A stretch of 25,945 bases of DNA from CAYYMZ01 sp964473025 (GTDB lineage: Bacteria > Patescibacteriota > UBA1384 > DTJR01), in assembly GCA_964473025.1 (NCBI GenBank), contig CAYYMZ010000014.1, positions 1 through 25,945 on the forward strand. Reading direction: 5' to 3'. Under the pieces are notes generated by a model, which ran no database searches, had not been told where the DNA came from, and was given only the letters and a program-made list of their open reading frames with translations. The position numbers and the translations under genes were made by a program. Of the stretch, positions 6,472-14,018 are shown in pieces (position 1 is the first letter of the stretch; each line of letters starts with the position of its first letter).

Positions 6472-6714
6472 TCATCCCGCCTGTTTCGCCAGTAACTCAA
6501 TGCGCTCTCTGATCATCTGGAGATTCGCCTCGCACCCCGGTTCATCGAGAAGCTCGGTGAGAGGACTATCGTTGATGGCAAGCTGGTAACGGTCACCCGT
6601 GGGAATAAGCGCGAAGTGCTGAATACATACATCCACCTCTACACCAAACTCTTGGGCGATTTGTGCGGCTTGAGCCGCAAGCTCCCGTGAGATCCCATCG
6701 GATAGTGTTTGCAT
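6472..6714 (-). CDS. Small protein of unknown function (80 aa)
   Basis: The open frame is longer upstream, but the only start with a ribosome site is ATG 6712-6714, preceded by AAGGAGG at about 8 nt; the upstream extension overlaps the neighbouring gene and looks spurious. The predicted product is mostly helical, with an N-terminal helix (SRELAAQAAQIAQEFGVEV), a short beta segment (CIQHFALIPTGDRYQLAI) and a C-terminal helix (LQMIRERIELLAKQ). There is no membrane segment. It is the second gene of a two-gene unit, 47 nt after the 6762-7142 gene, and ends at a long hairpin. I recognise no family. Confidence 0.6.
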   Translation of the reverse strand: MQTLSDGISRELAAQAAQIAQEFGVEVDVCIQHFALIPTGDRYQLAINDSPLTELLDEPGCEANLQMIRERIELLAKQAG

Positions 6715-6761
6715 TTGTCTCCTCCTTGCCCAAACCGCCGAGAAAACGCTTGGCCGACCTC

Positions 6762-7142
6762 CTAGTTGAGACGGTTGAGCGCACGGGCATAAGCCATAGC
6801 GATACCGGTGAGACGCTCGGTTTCGCCGTGACCAAGAACCTTGTACTTCCCGGTCTTGAGATGACCGTCGCGTAGAAGGACGACCTCGGCGCGATGACCA
6901 TCTTTGGTGCGTACGCACTTCATTTTCCACACCTTCGGGATCCCAGATTCATCAAGGCGCAATACGGCTTCAGCCATTGCTCTGAGCGTTGCCTTGTCCA
7001 GATCCTCTCCACAGCCAGAGACCTCGATCTGCCGCTCCCCAATGCAGACAAGTAGCTGCACCGTTGGCATTGCCTTCTTTCCGTCCACGGTGCGGATCAC
7101 CTGTACCGAATCAACCTTGGCTTTTTCTGCGATTGTAGCCAT
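6762..7142 (-). CDS. Stand-alone protein resembling the LeuA C-terminal regulatory (dimer) domain
   Basis: The start is ATG 7140-7142, because AGGAGGG lies 7 nt upstream; a longer frame to 7229 has no ribosome site. The 126 aa product appears to consist of two consecutive beta-beta-beta-alpha units: strands VQVIRTV, VQLLVCI and IEVSGCG with helix DKATLRAMAEAVL, then strands WKMKCVR, AEVVLLR and YKVLGHG with helix LTGIAMAYARALNRL. This order, and the C-terminal helix ending in ALNRL, recall the allosteric domain of 2-isopropylmalate/citramalate synthases. No catalytic TIM barrel is present. The resemblance is by eye and tentative. If right, it would be a ligand-binding or dimerising module of unknown purpose. 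It is the first gene of a GC-rich two-gene unit behind a promoter and an attenuator-like leader. Confidence 0.6.
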   Translation of the reverse strand: MATIAEKAKVDSVQVIRTVDGKKAMPTVQLLVCIGERQIEVSGCGEDLDKATLRAMAEAVLRLDESGIPKVWKMKCVRTKDGHRAEVVLLRDGHLKTGKYKVLGHGETERLTGIAMAYARALNRLN

Positions 7143-7234
7143 TCTCTTTCCCTCCTGTAGTTTCCGGACGCGTCGCGCCCTTTTTGTTTGTGCAACAAAG
7201 GCACGAACGCCCGAAAACTCATCTTTCAAAGTAC

Positions 7235-7373
7235 AAGAAAAACCGCCTTGCGGCGGTTTTTCTTTTTTGAATAAATGTGCTGAAAGTGTGTTAAACGCGC
7301 CGCATAGCTAATTTTTGGCTATGAAGTAGTCCTAAAATTAGCGCCAACGGTTTGTTTAATACGCTTCTCATGT
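7235..7373 (-). ncRNA. Structured leader or small RNA ending in a bidirectional terminator, upstream of 7142
   Basis: Transcription from 7380-7408 would start near 7373. Within the RNA, GCTAATTTT pairs perfectly with AAAATTAGC, and TTAAAC with GTTTAA outside it. A 13-bp stem follows (7235-7247 with 7252-7264, loop TTGC), flanked by T-runs on both strands, so it can terminate in both directions. The coding start at 7142 lies about 90 nt beyond. As at 6235-6350, this is either a free small RNA or an attenuated leader. Confidence 0.5.
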
Positions 7374-7379
7374 AGAATT

Positions 7380-7408
7380 AATTTATCATTTAATTTAAAC
7401 CTTGTCAA
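7380..7408 (-). promoter_or_regulatory. Promoter of the 7142/6714 gene pair or small RNA
   Basis: On the minus strand TTGACA (7408-7403) and TAAATT (7385-7380) are 17 nt apart. The -35 lies only 5 nt after the mutM stop codon. Its context, AACCTTGTCAACAC, matches that of the 6357-6385 promoter. Confidence 0.75.
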
Positions 7409-7412
7409 CACA

Positions 7413-8279
7413 TTACTTTTGGCAGACGGGACAAAAGTGGGTTCCGCGTCCGCCAACAACGGTCCTTCTAATTACACCGCCGCATTCTGGGCATTTTTCG
7501 CCGGTTTGGCGATAAACTTTAAAAAAGTTTTGCATCTTGCCTTTTTTCCCTTCGGCATCAACAAAAGTATTTTCACTTGAACCGCCGTGTGCAATCGAGA
7601 AATCCATTACCGATCTGATACATTTGATAATCTTTTCAAGCTCGGACCTCTGGACATCTTTCGCTACTCGCAAGGGAGAAATTCGCGCACAGAACAATGA
7701 TTCATCGGCATAGATATTCCCCACTCCACCGATTATCGTTTGATCCATCAAAATCTGTTTAATTTTAATTTTCGGACGGCGGGATATAATTTTCATTAAA
7801 TATTCTGGCGTCAAATCTTTGCTGTAAGGGTCTGGGCCAAGCTCTTTTAATACCTTTAAGTCAGGTATTTCTTTCACACCGTAGAGTTTAATGTAACCAA
7901 ATTTGCGGAGATCGTTAAAATATAAAACTCCCCCATCGGTGAAATGAAAAATCACGTGCGAGAATTGATTCGGCAAATCCGCCCTTAAATCTTTTGACGG
8001 GTGACCCCCTGCCACACGTGAACTCTTGTTGCCTTCTTTTGAGTCAAAAACTAACTGGCCAGTTAATTTTAGATGGACAAGCATCGCTTTACTATTATCA
8101 AGCTCAATTACCATCATTTTGGCAAACCTGTCGATTGATTTTATTTTTGCGCCATAGATTGATTTTCGATCTCCCTGAAAAATCTTCGGCACTTTAACTT
8201 CAATATCCCTTATCTGTTTACCGATAATTTTTTGTTCAAGTCCGCGTTTAATTATCTCAACCTCTGGTAACTCAGGCAT
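7413..8279 (-). CDS. mutM: Formamidopyrimidine-DNA glycosylase (Fpg/MutM)
   Basis: Base-excision repair enzyme that removes 8-oxoguanine and formamidopyrimidines and nicks the abasic site. The mature N terminus PELPEVE supplies the catalytic Pro and Glu. A conserved Lys sits in RFAKMMVI, GGVGNIYADESLF is intact, and the C-terminal zinc finger has CPECGG and CPVCQK, around the intercalating-loop segment HGGSSENTF-to-VGGRGTHF. At 288 aa it is slightly long. After the strand HLKLTGQLVFD an extra stretch (about NKSSRVAGGHPSKDLRADLP) precedes FSHVIFHF; it is encoded at about 7978-8036 and is not typical. GAGGGAAC precedes the ATG. It is divergent from the DUF192 gene and directly followed by a GC-rich orphan unit. 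Confidence 0.95.
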   Translation of the reverse strand: MPELPEVEIIKRGLEQKIIGKQIRDIEVKVPKIFQGDRKSIYGAKIKSIDRFAKMMVIELDNSKAMLVHLKLTGQLVFDSKEGNKSSRVAGGHPSKDLRADLPNQFSHVIFHFTDGGVLYFNDLRKFGYIKLYGVKEIPDLKVLKELGPDPYSKDLTPEYLMKIISRRPKIKIKQILMDQTIIGGVGNIYADESLFCARISPLRVAKDVQRSELEKIIKCIRSVMDFSIAHGGSSENTFVDAEGKKGKMQNFFKVYRQTGEKCPECGGVIRRTVVGGRGTHFCPVCQK

Positions 8280-8368
8280 GTTCCCTCGCTTTCACTTGGT
8301 CAAATTTAAAAGTCAAAATGCAAAAGTAAAAATTTTGTAATGATTTCATTTTATGTTTTATTTATAAT

Positions 8369-8809
8369 ATGCATTTTAAACTAATAAAAATCTTCTTAGT
8401 ATTACTCTTCGGCTTAATTCTTGCAGGATGTAGGTCAAATTTCAATGACAATTCAAAAAAAGTAACTATTGATGGACGGGAATTTCATCTTGAAGTTGCT
8501 AAAACCGATCAAGAACGTGAGAAGGGATTGATGGATCGAACGACCTTGGCCGGTGATTCTGGAATGCTTTTTCTGTTTGGGCAAAAATCAATTCAAAACT
8601 TTTGGATGAAAAACACTTTAATTCCTTTACAAATTATATTTATCGATGAATGCAGAATAGTTGATATTCAAGAGATGGCGGTTGAGAAAGATCCATTAAA
8701 TCCTGTCAATCGCTACACCTCTAAGTTGCCAGTTGACAAGGCAATAGAATTATATTCCGGAAGCGTACCGAATGATCTCAGGCAAACAATCCAAGAACTT
8801 TGCAATTAA
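8369..8809 (+). CDS. DUF192 family lipoprotein
   Basis: 146 aa. A lipoprotein signal peptide with hydrophobic core FLVLLFGLILAGC places the lipidated Cys near residue 21, so the protein should be anchored outside the cytoplasmic membrane. The rest is a DUF192 domain: EREKGLMDRTTL, GMLFLFGQ, FWMKNTLIPLQIIFID and DIQEMAVEKDP are characteristic. The family is widespread and its function is not established. TATAAT lies at 8363-8368 immediately against the ATG with no Shine-Dalgarno, so either the promoter is further upstream or this hexamer is fortuitous. The stop overlaps the convergent uvrC by 4 nt. Confidence 0.9.
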   Translation: MHFKLIKIFLVLLFGLILAGCRSNFNDNSKKVTIDGREFHLEVAKTDQEREKGLMDRTTLAGDSGMLFLFGQKSIQNFWMKNTLIPLQIIFIDECRIVDIQEMAVEKDPLNPVNRYTSKLPVDKAIELYSGSVPNDLRQTIQELCN

Positions 8810-10077
8810 TTTCTAATTTCTCTTCGATGTAATTTTTCATAATACCCTTTGGCAAAGCGATGGGCTTCGTCTCGGACTTCTTTAAACAATGAAATTTCGG
8901 CACGGGGTAGGGTTTGGCTGGTGATTAATTCATCTTTTTTTCGATCTGGCCCTTTGGCTAGACCGATGACCGGAATATTCAAACTCAAACTTCGCAGAAC
9001 CGACAAAGCGGCGTTGACCTGTCCTCTCCCCCCATCAACTAAAATTAAATCTGGATGTGGCCACGTGTTTCCGAAACGGCGGCGCAAAATTTCTTTCATC
9101 ATCGCGACATCATTTGCACCTTGAATCCGCCTCCGCTCTCGATTCTCCACTCTGGCTATTCGTCCGTGTTCCAATCGGGATGCTTCGGCGGACTCCGCCT
9201 TCGGCTCCGCGTTTTTGATTTTAAACTTCCTGTATTCGCTTTTTTCACTCATACCGTCAATAAATACAACCATCGAGCCCGTGGCGTAAGCACCCGAAAT
9301 GTTGGAAACATCATATCCTTCGATTCGCCTGAAAAAAGGCATTGATTGCTCGTTTTTTATCACGAACATCTGCTTCATATGCTCTAGCGAAAAAATATGA
9401 TCGCGTATTTTAGCCGCTTTTTCAAACTCCAAACTTTTTGCCGCTTTCTTGAGATCTCTCTTTAGGGATCCCAGAACCCTTACCTTTTTCCCTTCAAAAA
9501 AATCGCGAATTGCGCGTATCCTATTTTTATATTCGGTTTCAGAAATAAAATTTTCACACGGCGCTTCACACAGTCCGATAAATCCGTAGAGACATTTTTT
9601 CTTAGGCATGATATTGCAACTTCTAAATGGAATGACGCGTCTGATTAATTCTAACGCTTCAATGATAGATCGGGCAGAATTAAACGGTCCATACAAAACA
9701 GGGTTTTTTTCTCTGATTTCATTTAAATCCGTTTCGCGCAAAAAATGAATTCTAGGGAATTTTTCATGTGTGATGTGAACGTAAATTCTGCTTTTATCAT
9801 CACGCTCTTTGATATTAAATTTGGGCAGATGTTTCTTAATAAGTTGCGATTCGAGAAGTAGGGCCTCCAGAGGCGAGTCAGTTTCTTGATAAGCAATATC
9901 TGCTACTTCCGTCATCTGAAGACGTGTTTTGTCAGGCAGATAAGAGCCAAAATACGACCGTACACGTTCTTTAAGCGATGTGGCTTTGCCAATATAAATA
10001 ATCTCCCCGGCCGCATTTTTCATAATATAGATGCCGGATGTGTCTGGAAATTTTTTTATCTGGTCTTTTGCTTTCAC
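8806..10077 (-). CDS. uvrC: UvrABC system protein C, short form lacking the C-terminal HhH domain
   Basis: Makes the dual incisions in nucleotide-excision repair after UvrA and UvrB load. The N-terminal GIY-YIG domain is clear (DTSGIYIMKNAAGEIIYIGKA), followed by a Cys cluster (CNIMPKKKC, CEAPC), a UVR-like helix pair (KKAAKSLEFEKAAKIRDHI) and the RNase H-like second nuclease domain (EGYDVSNISG, DLILVDGGRGQVNAA, VRDEAHRFA). The protein stops at 423 aa shortly after RDEAHRFA, so the tandem helix-hairpin-helix DNA-binding domain of typical UvrC is absent. About 29 extra residues (from NAEPKAESAEA to RRRI) are inserted between FKIK and GANDVAMM; their DNA (9126-9212) is GC-rich and palindromic. 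It overlaps uvrA by 4 nt (ATGA). Confidence 0.94.
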   Translation of the reverse strand: MKAKDQIKKFPDTSGIYIMKNAAGEIIYIGKATSLKERVRSYFGSYLPDKTRLQMTEVADIAYQETDSPLEALLLESQLIKKHLPKFNIKERDDKSRIYVHITHEKFPRIHFLRETDLNEIREKNPVLYGPFNSARSIIEALELIRRVIPFRSCNIMPKKKCLYGFIGLCEAPCENFISETEYKNRIRAIRDFFEGKKVRVLGSLKRDLKKAAKSLEFEKAAKIRDHIFSLEHMKQMFVIKNEQSMPFFRRIEGYDVSNISGAYATGSMVVFIDGMSEKSEYRKFKIKNAEPKAESAEASRLEHGRIARVENRERRRIQGANDVAMMKEILRRRFGNTWPHPDLILVDGGRGQVNAALSVLRSLSLNIPVIGLAKGPDRKKDELITSQTLPRAEISLFKEVRDEAHRFAKGYYEKLHRREIRN

Positions 10078-12908
10078 TTTAAAACCTTTTTCAAATACTG
10101 CCCCGTGTACGAATCGGTAACTCCTGCAACCATTTCGGGAGTACCGGCAGCAAGCACACGGCCACCCTCCTCGCCACCCTCAGGACCAAGATCGATAATG
10201 TAATCCGCTGTTTTTACAACATCAAGGTTGTGCTCAATCACAACCACGGTATTGCCGGCATCAACCAAGCGATTTAGAACCTTAAGTAATTTTGAAACGT
10301 CGTCAAAGTGCAGACCGGTGGTGGGCTCGTCTAAAATATAGAGGGTTTTGCCAGTTGCACGCTTTGAAAGCTCAGATGTTAATTTAATTCGCTGCGCTTC
10401 TCCGCCCGACAATGTTGTCGCCGGTTGGCCCAGTTTGATATAGCCCAGCCCAACTTCTTCCAAAACCTCAAGTTTATCTGAAAGATTCGGAATGTTTTTA
10501 AAAAATTCTGCCGCCTCATCAACCGTCATATCTAAAATTTCGGCAATATTTTTCCCTTTATATTTAACTTCGAGTGTTTCTTGATTGTATCTTGCCCCAT
10601 GGCAAACATCACAAGGGATAAAAACATCGGGCAAGAAATGCATTTCAACTCGAAGCACACCGTCCCCATGGCATTTTGGGCAACGGCCATTTGAGACATT
10701 AAACGAAAACCTGCCTGGCTCATAACCCCTTAAACGCGCCTCTTCTGTTGCGGCAAATAAATCGCGGATGATATCGAATGATTTAGTATATGTTGCAGGA
10801 TTAGATCTCGGGGTCCGTCCGATTGGCGACTGATCTATGCAAATAATCTTGTCAAAATTTTCTTTTCCCTGCATCTCCTTATATACACCCGGCTTTTCCC
10901 ATCCGCGCCCAATTTCCCTAGATAATCCTTTAAATAAAACATCATTCACGAGCGTGGATTTACCAGAGCCAGAAACGCCGGTCACACCAATTAGCATCCC
11001 AACCGGAAATCTAACCGTGATATTTTTGAGGTTGTGTTCCTTGGCACCGATGATTGTTAAATATTGACCGCTTAATTTTCTGCGCTTCTCTGGAATCGAA
11101 ATTTGTTTATCACCTCTCAAATACGCTCCCGTTAAAGAATCCTTTGATTTCAAAATATCAGCGATTGTGCCCTGGGCCACAATTTTTCCACCCTTTACTC
11201 CTGCTCCCGGACCAACATCAACAATATAATCCGACTCACGCATCGTCTCCTCGTCGTGTTCGATGACCAAAACCGTATTACCTAGATCGCGCAAATCTTT
11301 TAGCGTTTGAAGCAAGCGAAGGTTGTCCCGCTGATGCAAACCAATTGACGGCTCATCTAAAACATATAAAACCCCGACCAAACCGGAACCGATTTGTGAT
11401 GCTAAGCGAATTCTTTGCGTTTCACCACCCGAGAGAGAATTGGCGTAACGGTCAAGAGTCAGATATTTTAAGCCGACGTTTTTTAGAAATATCAATCTGT
11501 TTTTGATTTCCTTAAGTAACCGATCGGCTACAATCATTTCATTATGTGTCAACTTAATATTTTCAAAAAAATCGAGGGTTTTGTCAACGGGTTGCGATAC
11601 AGCTTCATCAATCGTCTTGCCAGCCACTTTTACGGATAGTGCCTCCTCCTTTAATCTTTTCCCTTGGCACTTTTCGCAAGGCATCTTCGACATATATTTT
11701 GAAATCTCTTCGCGAACTGCGTCGGATTCTGTTTTTTCGTAGCGTCTGGCGAGAAGATCAATAAGCCCGTTAAATCTAATATTGAATCTACTTGGACGAC
11801 CGTGAGTGAAGTAGGTAATCGGAATTATCTCGTCATCACCCGAACCTTTAAGAAAGTATTCTATCTGGTGTTCGCCTAAGTTTTTAACCGCTACGTTCGT
11901 CTTGACGTTGAGCTCCCTGGCAACTGATCGGATTATTGACCCGTAATAATTAAACGCCGAGTAGCTCCACGGTAAAAACGCACCTTCGTCGATTGATTTC
12001 GAACGGTCAGGTAAAATAAGTTGAGAATCGACTTCCTGCTCATACCCCAAACCAAGACACCGGTCACACGCACCGTAGGGACTGTTGAACGAAAATAAAC
12101 GTGGTTCGAGCTCTTCGAAAATATGTCCATCGGCACAAGAGAACTTAGTGGAAAAATCGATCTTCTCACCTCCGGAGTGGATTCGAATCAAGCCCTCAGC
12201 ATCACGTGAGGCAATCTCAACTGCTTCTGAAATACGAAAACGCAAATCCTTACTGGTAGTATTTTTTGGAACTGAAATTGTATCAATCAATATCTCGATA
12301 TCATGGGTTTTATACCGCTCGAGACGTTTTGCTTTTTTGAGATCAAGCACTCTCCCATCAATCAAAGCTGTTTCATATCCTCTTTGAAAATATTCGTTTA
12401 AGGTTGCAAGATAGTCCCCTTTGCGTCCGCGGACGATGGGAGCAAAAATTTCTATTTTTTTCTCCTTATAGTTTTCTAAAACAAAATCAACAATTTCATC
12501 AACGCTGTATTGCTGGATCGGTTTGCCGTCGATCGGGCAATAGGCCTTCCCAACTCTTGCATACAAAACCCTCAAATAATCATAAATTTCGGTTACTGTG
12601 CCGACTGTTGAACGAGGATTTTTAGAAACAGCTTTCTGGTCGATTGAAACCGCTGGGGACAAACCCTCGATGTAGTCGACATCCGGCTTCTCGACCTGCC
12701 CCAAAAACTGGCGGGCATATGTTGAGAGTGATTCAACGTAACGCCTTTGTCCTTCGGCAAAAATGGTGTCAAACGCCAAAGAGGACTTGCCGCTTCCTGA
12801 CAAGCCCGTGATGACGACTAATTTATCCCGTGGAATTTCGACGTCAATATTTTTTAAGTTATGCTCTCTAGCACCCTTAACAAATATCGAATTTTTATGT
12901 TGATCCAT
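10074..12908 (-). CDS. uvrA: UvrABC system protein A
   Basis: DNA-damage recognition ATPase of nucleotide-excision repair that loads UvrB. At 944 aa it has the full two-ABC-module layout. The first Walker A is GLSGSGKSS near residue 35. The signature LSGGETQRIRLAS and Walker B LYVLDEPSIGLH belong to the first module. GVSGSGKST, LSGGEAQRIKLTSELS and LYILDEPTTGLHFDD belong to the second. The second zinc module is intact (CPKC then CDVC). The first shows CADGH in place of a second CxxC, then GACDRC, a variant I believe occurs elsewhere in the family. It starts only 8 nt after a -10 hexamer with no good Shine-Dalgarno, so its mRNA is probably leaderless or nearly so. It is the first gene of a uvrA-uvrC operon. 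Confidence 0.97.
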   Translation of the reverse strand: MDQHKNSIFVKGAREHNLKNIDVEIPRDKLVVITGLSGSGKSSLAFDTIFAEGQRRYVESLSTYARQFLGQVEKPDVDYIEGLSPAVSIDQKAVSKNPRSTVGTVTEIYDYLRVLYARVGKAYCPIDGKPIQQYSVDEIVDFVLENYKEKKIEIFAPIVRGRKGDYLATLNEYFQRGYETALIDGRVLDLKKAKRLERYKTHDIEILIDTISVPKNTTSKDLRFRISEAVEIASRDAEGLIRIHSGGEKIDFSTKFSCADGHIFEELEPRLFSFNSPYGACDRCLGLGYEQEVDSQLILPDRSKSIDEGAFLPWSYSAFNYYGSIIRSVARELNVKTNVAVKNLGEHQIEYFLKGSGDDEIIPITYFTHGRPSRFNIRFNGLIDLLARRYEKTESDAVREEISKYMSKMPCEKCQGKRLKEEALSVKVAGKTIDEAVSQPVDKTLDFFENIKLTHNEMIVADRLLKEIKNRLIFLKNVGLKYLTLDRYANSLSGGETQRIRLASQIGSGLVGVLYVLDEPSIGLHQRDNLRLLQTLKDLRDLGNTVLVIEHDEETMRESDYIVDVGPGAGVKGGKIVAQGTIADILKSKDSLTGAYLRGDKQISIPEKRRKLSGQYLTIIGAKEHNLKNITVRFPVGMLIGVTGVSGSGKSTLVNDVLFKGLSREIGRGWEKPGVYKEMQGKENFDKIICIDQSPIGRTPRSNPATYTKSFDIIRDLFAATEEARLRGYEPGRFSFNVSNGRCPKCHGDGVLRVEMHFLPDVFIPCDVCHGARYNQETLEVKYKGKNIAEILDMTVDEAAEFFKNIPNLSDKLEVLEEVGLGYIKLGQPATTLSGGEAQRIKLTSELSKRATGKTLYILDEPTTGLHFDDVSKLLKVLNRLVDAGNTVVVIEHNLDVVKTADYIIDLGPEGGEEGGRVLAAGTPEMVAGVTDSYTGQYLKKVLK

Positions 12909-12916
12909 AAGCTCTT

Positions 12917-12945
12917 ATTCTAAATAAAATACGAACAAAAAGCAA
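12917..12945 (-). promoter_or_regulatory. Promoter of uvrA-uvrC
   Basis: On the minus strand TTGCTT (12945-12940) and TAGAAT (12922-12917) are 17 nt apart. The -10 ends 8 nt before the uvrA ATG, implying a leader of only a few nucleotides or none. Confidence 0.55.
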
Positions 12946-13014
12946 ACAGTTAAATGGTGGGTAAAAGCCGTGGCCGTTACCTTCACAAATCCATTGTAAT
13001 TTTAGCATAAAGGA

Positions 13015-13076
13015 AGGCCCTCCTACTCGTCCCGAAGGACTTTTGGAGGGCCTGTACCGACTGCCGCAAGCGGCAG
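13015..13076 (-). terminator. Two tandem hairpins after the 13143-13799 gene
   Basis: CTGCCGC (13061-13067) pairs with GCGGCAG (13070-13076). AGGCCCTCC (13015-13023) pairs with GGAGGGCCT (13045-13053), with an inner GTCC-CGAA-GGAC tetraloop stem. On the minus strand the second is followed by a short pyrimidine run (TCCTTTATG). The rest of 12946-13142 shows no gene; 13081-13142 is repetitive around AGAATC/GATTC. Confidence 0.65.
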
Positions 13077-13142
13077 ACAGTGTCAAAGATTCAAAGGATT
13101 CAGAGAACCATTCAAGAACAAAGGTTCTAAGAATCCAGAGAA

Positions 13143-13799
13143 TCAGCGGGAGAACACCTGGTCACCAGCGCCCCACGTAACCGGATCCGAGACCGGATGG
13201 GCGCCGACGCTCCAGTAGCCGCCGCCCGAGTTCCAGCGGCAGCCGGCCGCCCAGAGGACGTTGTTGCTGTCCCTGACGTAGAAGATGTTGGCGTAGCCAT
13301 TCGTCAGCAAGATACCCTGCTGACCCTGGCCTTGCGCCTTCATCATCTCGTACATCTGGCCGAGCGTGGTCTCCGCGACCGCCTCACCGAGTTCGGCGAG
13401 GATCGGACCGTCCACGGATCTCTTGACGAGCTTGTGGATGCGCAACGTGGCCTCAGCCACAGCGCCCTCGACCATGCCGTCACCAGCGAGGAAGGTCTTG
13501 CGGAAGTTGTCGCCGATCCAGCCGATCTTGACAGAGCCAGAGCGGTCATCCTTGAAGTACTCCTTCGCCCTGAAGGTTGCGATGGCCGGGGTGGTGGCAG
13601 TGCCAACAGCCTCCAACAGGTCGGAGGTGCTGAGCTTGGCCAGCACTTCCTTGACGCCCGACTTGAGCCGACCGCCGTTGCTGAGGGCCTTCTGAGCCGC
13701 AGGACTGCTGAAGCCCATCTCGTCGAGCGCATCGTTGAGCAATCTCCGGATGTCGCGCTTCTGCTTTCCCGTCATGCTAGGTGTAGTCTGTTGTTCCAC
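13143..13799 (-). CDS. GC-rich orphan protein between uvrB and uvrA (218 aa)
   Basis: I do not recognise a family. The frame can open at GTG 13806-13808, but AAGGAGG abuts that codon; the GTG at 13797-13799 has the same Shine-Dalgarno 9 nt upstream and is the likely start. The N-terminal half is helical and basic (GKQKRDIRRLLNDALDEMGF). The middle has strands around GSVKIGWIGDNFRKTFLAG and a helix LGQMYEMMKAQGQGQQG. The C-terminal 60 residues are beta-rich and aromatic (YANIFYVRDSNNVLWAAGCRW, then GGYWSVGAHPV), suggesting a small beta-barrel or lectin-like fold. There is no signal peptide. GC content and codon choice differ sharply from uvrA and uvrB on either side, and the gene has its own promoter, leader hairpin and 3' hairpins. 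It looks like an insertion splitting a uvr cluster. Confidence 0.75.
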   Translation of the reverse strand: MEQQTTPSMTGKQKRDIRRLLNDALDEMGFSSPAAQKALSNGGRLKSGVKEVLAKLSTSDLLEAVGTATTPAIATFRAKEYFKDDRSGSVKIGWIGDNFRKTFLAGDGMVEGAVAEATLRIHKLVKRSVDGPILAELGEAVAETTLGQMYEMMKAQGQGQQGILLTNGYANIFYVRDSNNVLWAAGCRWNSGGGYWSVGAHPVSDPVTWGAGDQVFSR

Positions 13800-13882
13800 A
13801 GCTATCACCCTCCTTGAGTATATTTTATATGCTCTCCAGCATGCTGCCTGCCCATCTCTTCCGTTAAGAGCTTGGGTTCAGG

Positions 13883-13939
13883 TTTCTTGAAGCTCCGCTA
13901 TCTACCTTTATACAAGATAGTCACTGGAGCTTCAAGAAA
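13883..13939 (-). other. Very strong leader hairpin with perfect 14-nt arms
   Basis: TTTCTTGAAGCTCC (13883-13896) is exactly complementary to GGAGCTTCAAGAAA (13926-13939), and CTATCT (13898-13903) pairs with AGATAG (13915-13920) inside. It lies in the predicted 5' leader of the 13143-13799 gene, between its promoter and ribosome site. No T-run follows on either strand, so it is more likely an RNA-stability or regulatory element, or an inserted palindromic repeat, than a terminator. Confidence 0.75.
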
Positions 13940-13967
13940 AATTGTCAACGTTCAGTCAAAACGCTAA

Positions 13968-13996
13968 ATAATAGCAGAAATTAACAGGTTTGTCAA
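13968..13996 (-). promoter_or_regulatory. Promoter of the 13143-13799 gene
   Basis: On the minus strand TTGACA (13996-13991) and TATTAT (13973-13968) are 17 nt apart. The -35 lies 22 nt after the uvrB stop codon. A second TTGACA at 13948-13943 further downstream lacks an obvious -10. Confidence 0.8.
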
Positions 13997-14018
13997 CCTG
14001 ATGACCGGACTCGTTATA

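Noticed and set aside
6472..6930. 152-residue version of the 6472-6714 gene
   Set aside because: The extension overlaps the upstream real gene in another frame and has no ribosome site. ATG 6712-6714 has a strong one.
8363..8368. TATAAT as promoter of the DUF192 gene
   Set aside because: It ends directly at the ATG, so transcription would start inside the coding sequence. The real promoter is probably elsewhere.
13197..13817. Long plus-strand open frame opposite the 13143-13799 gene
   Set aside because: It is a shadow of a GC-rich gene on the other strand. It has no promoter or ribosome site, while the minus-strand gene has both.
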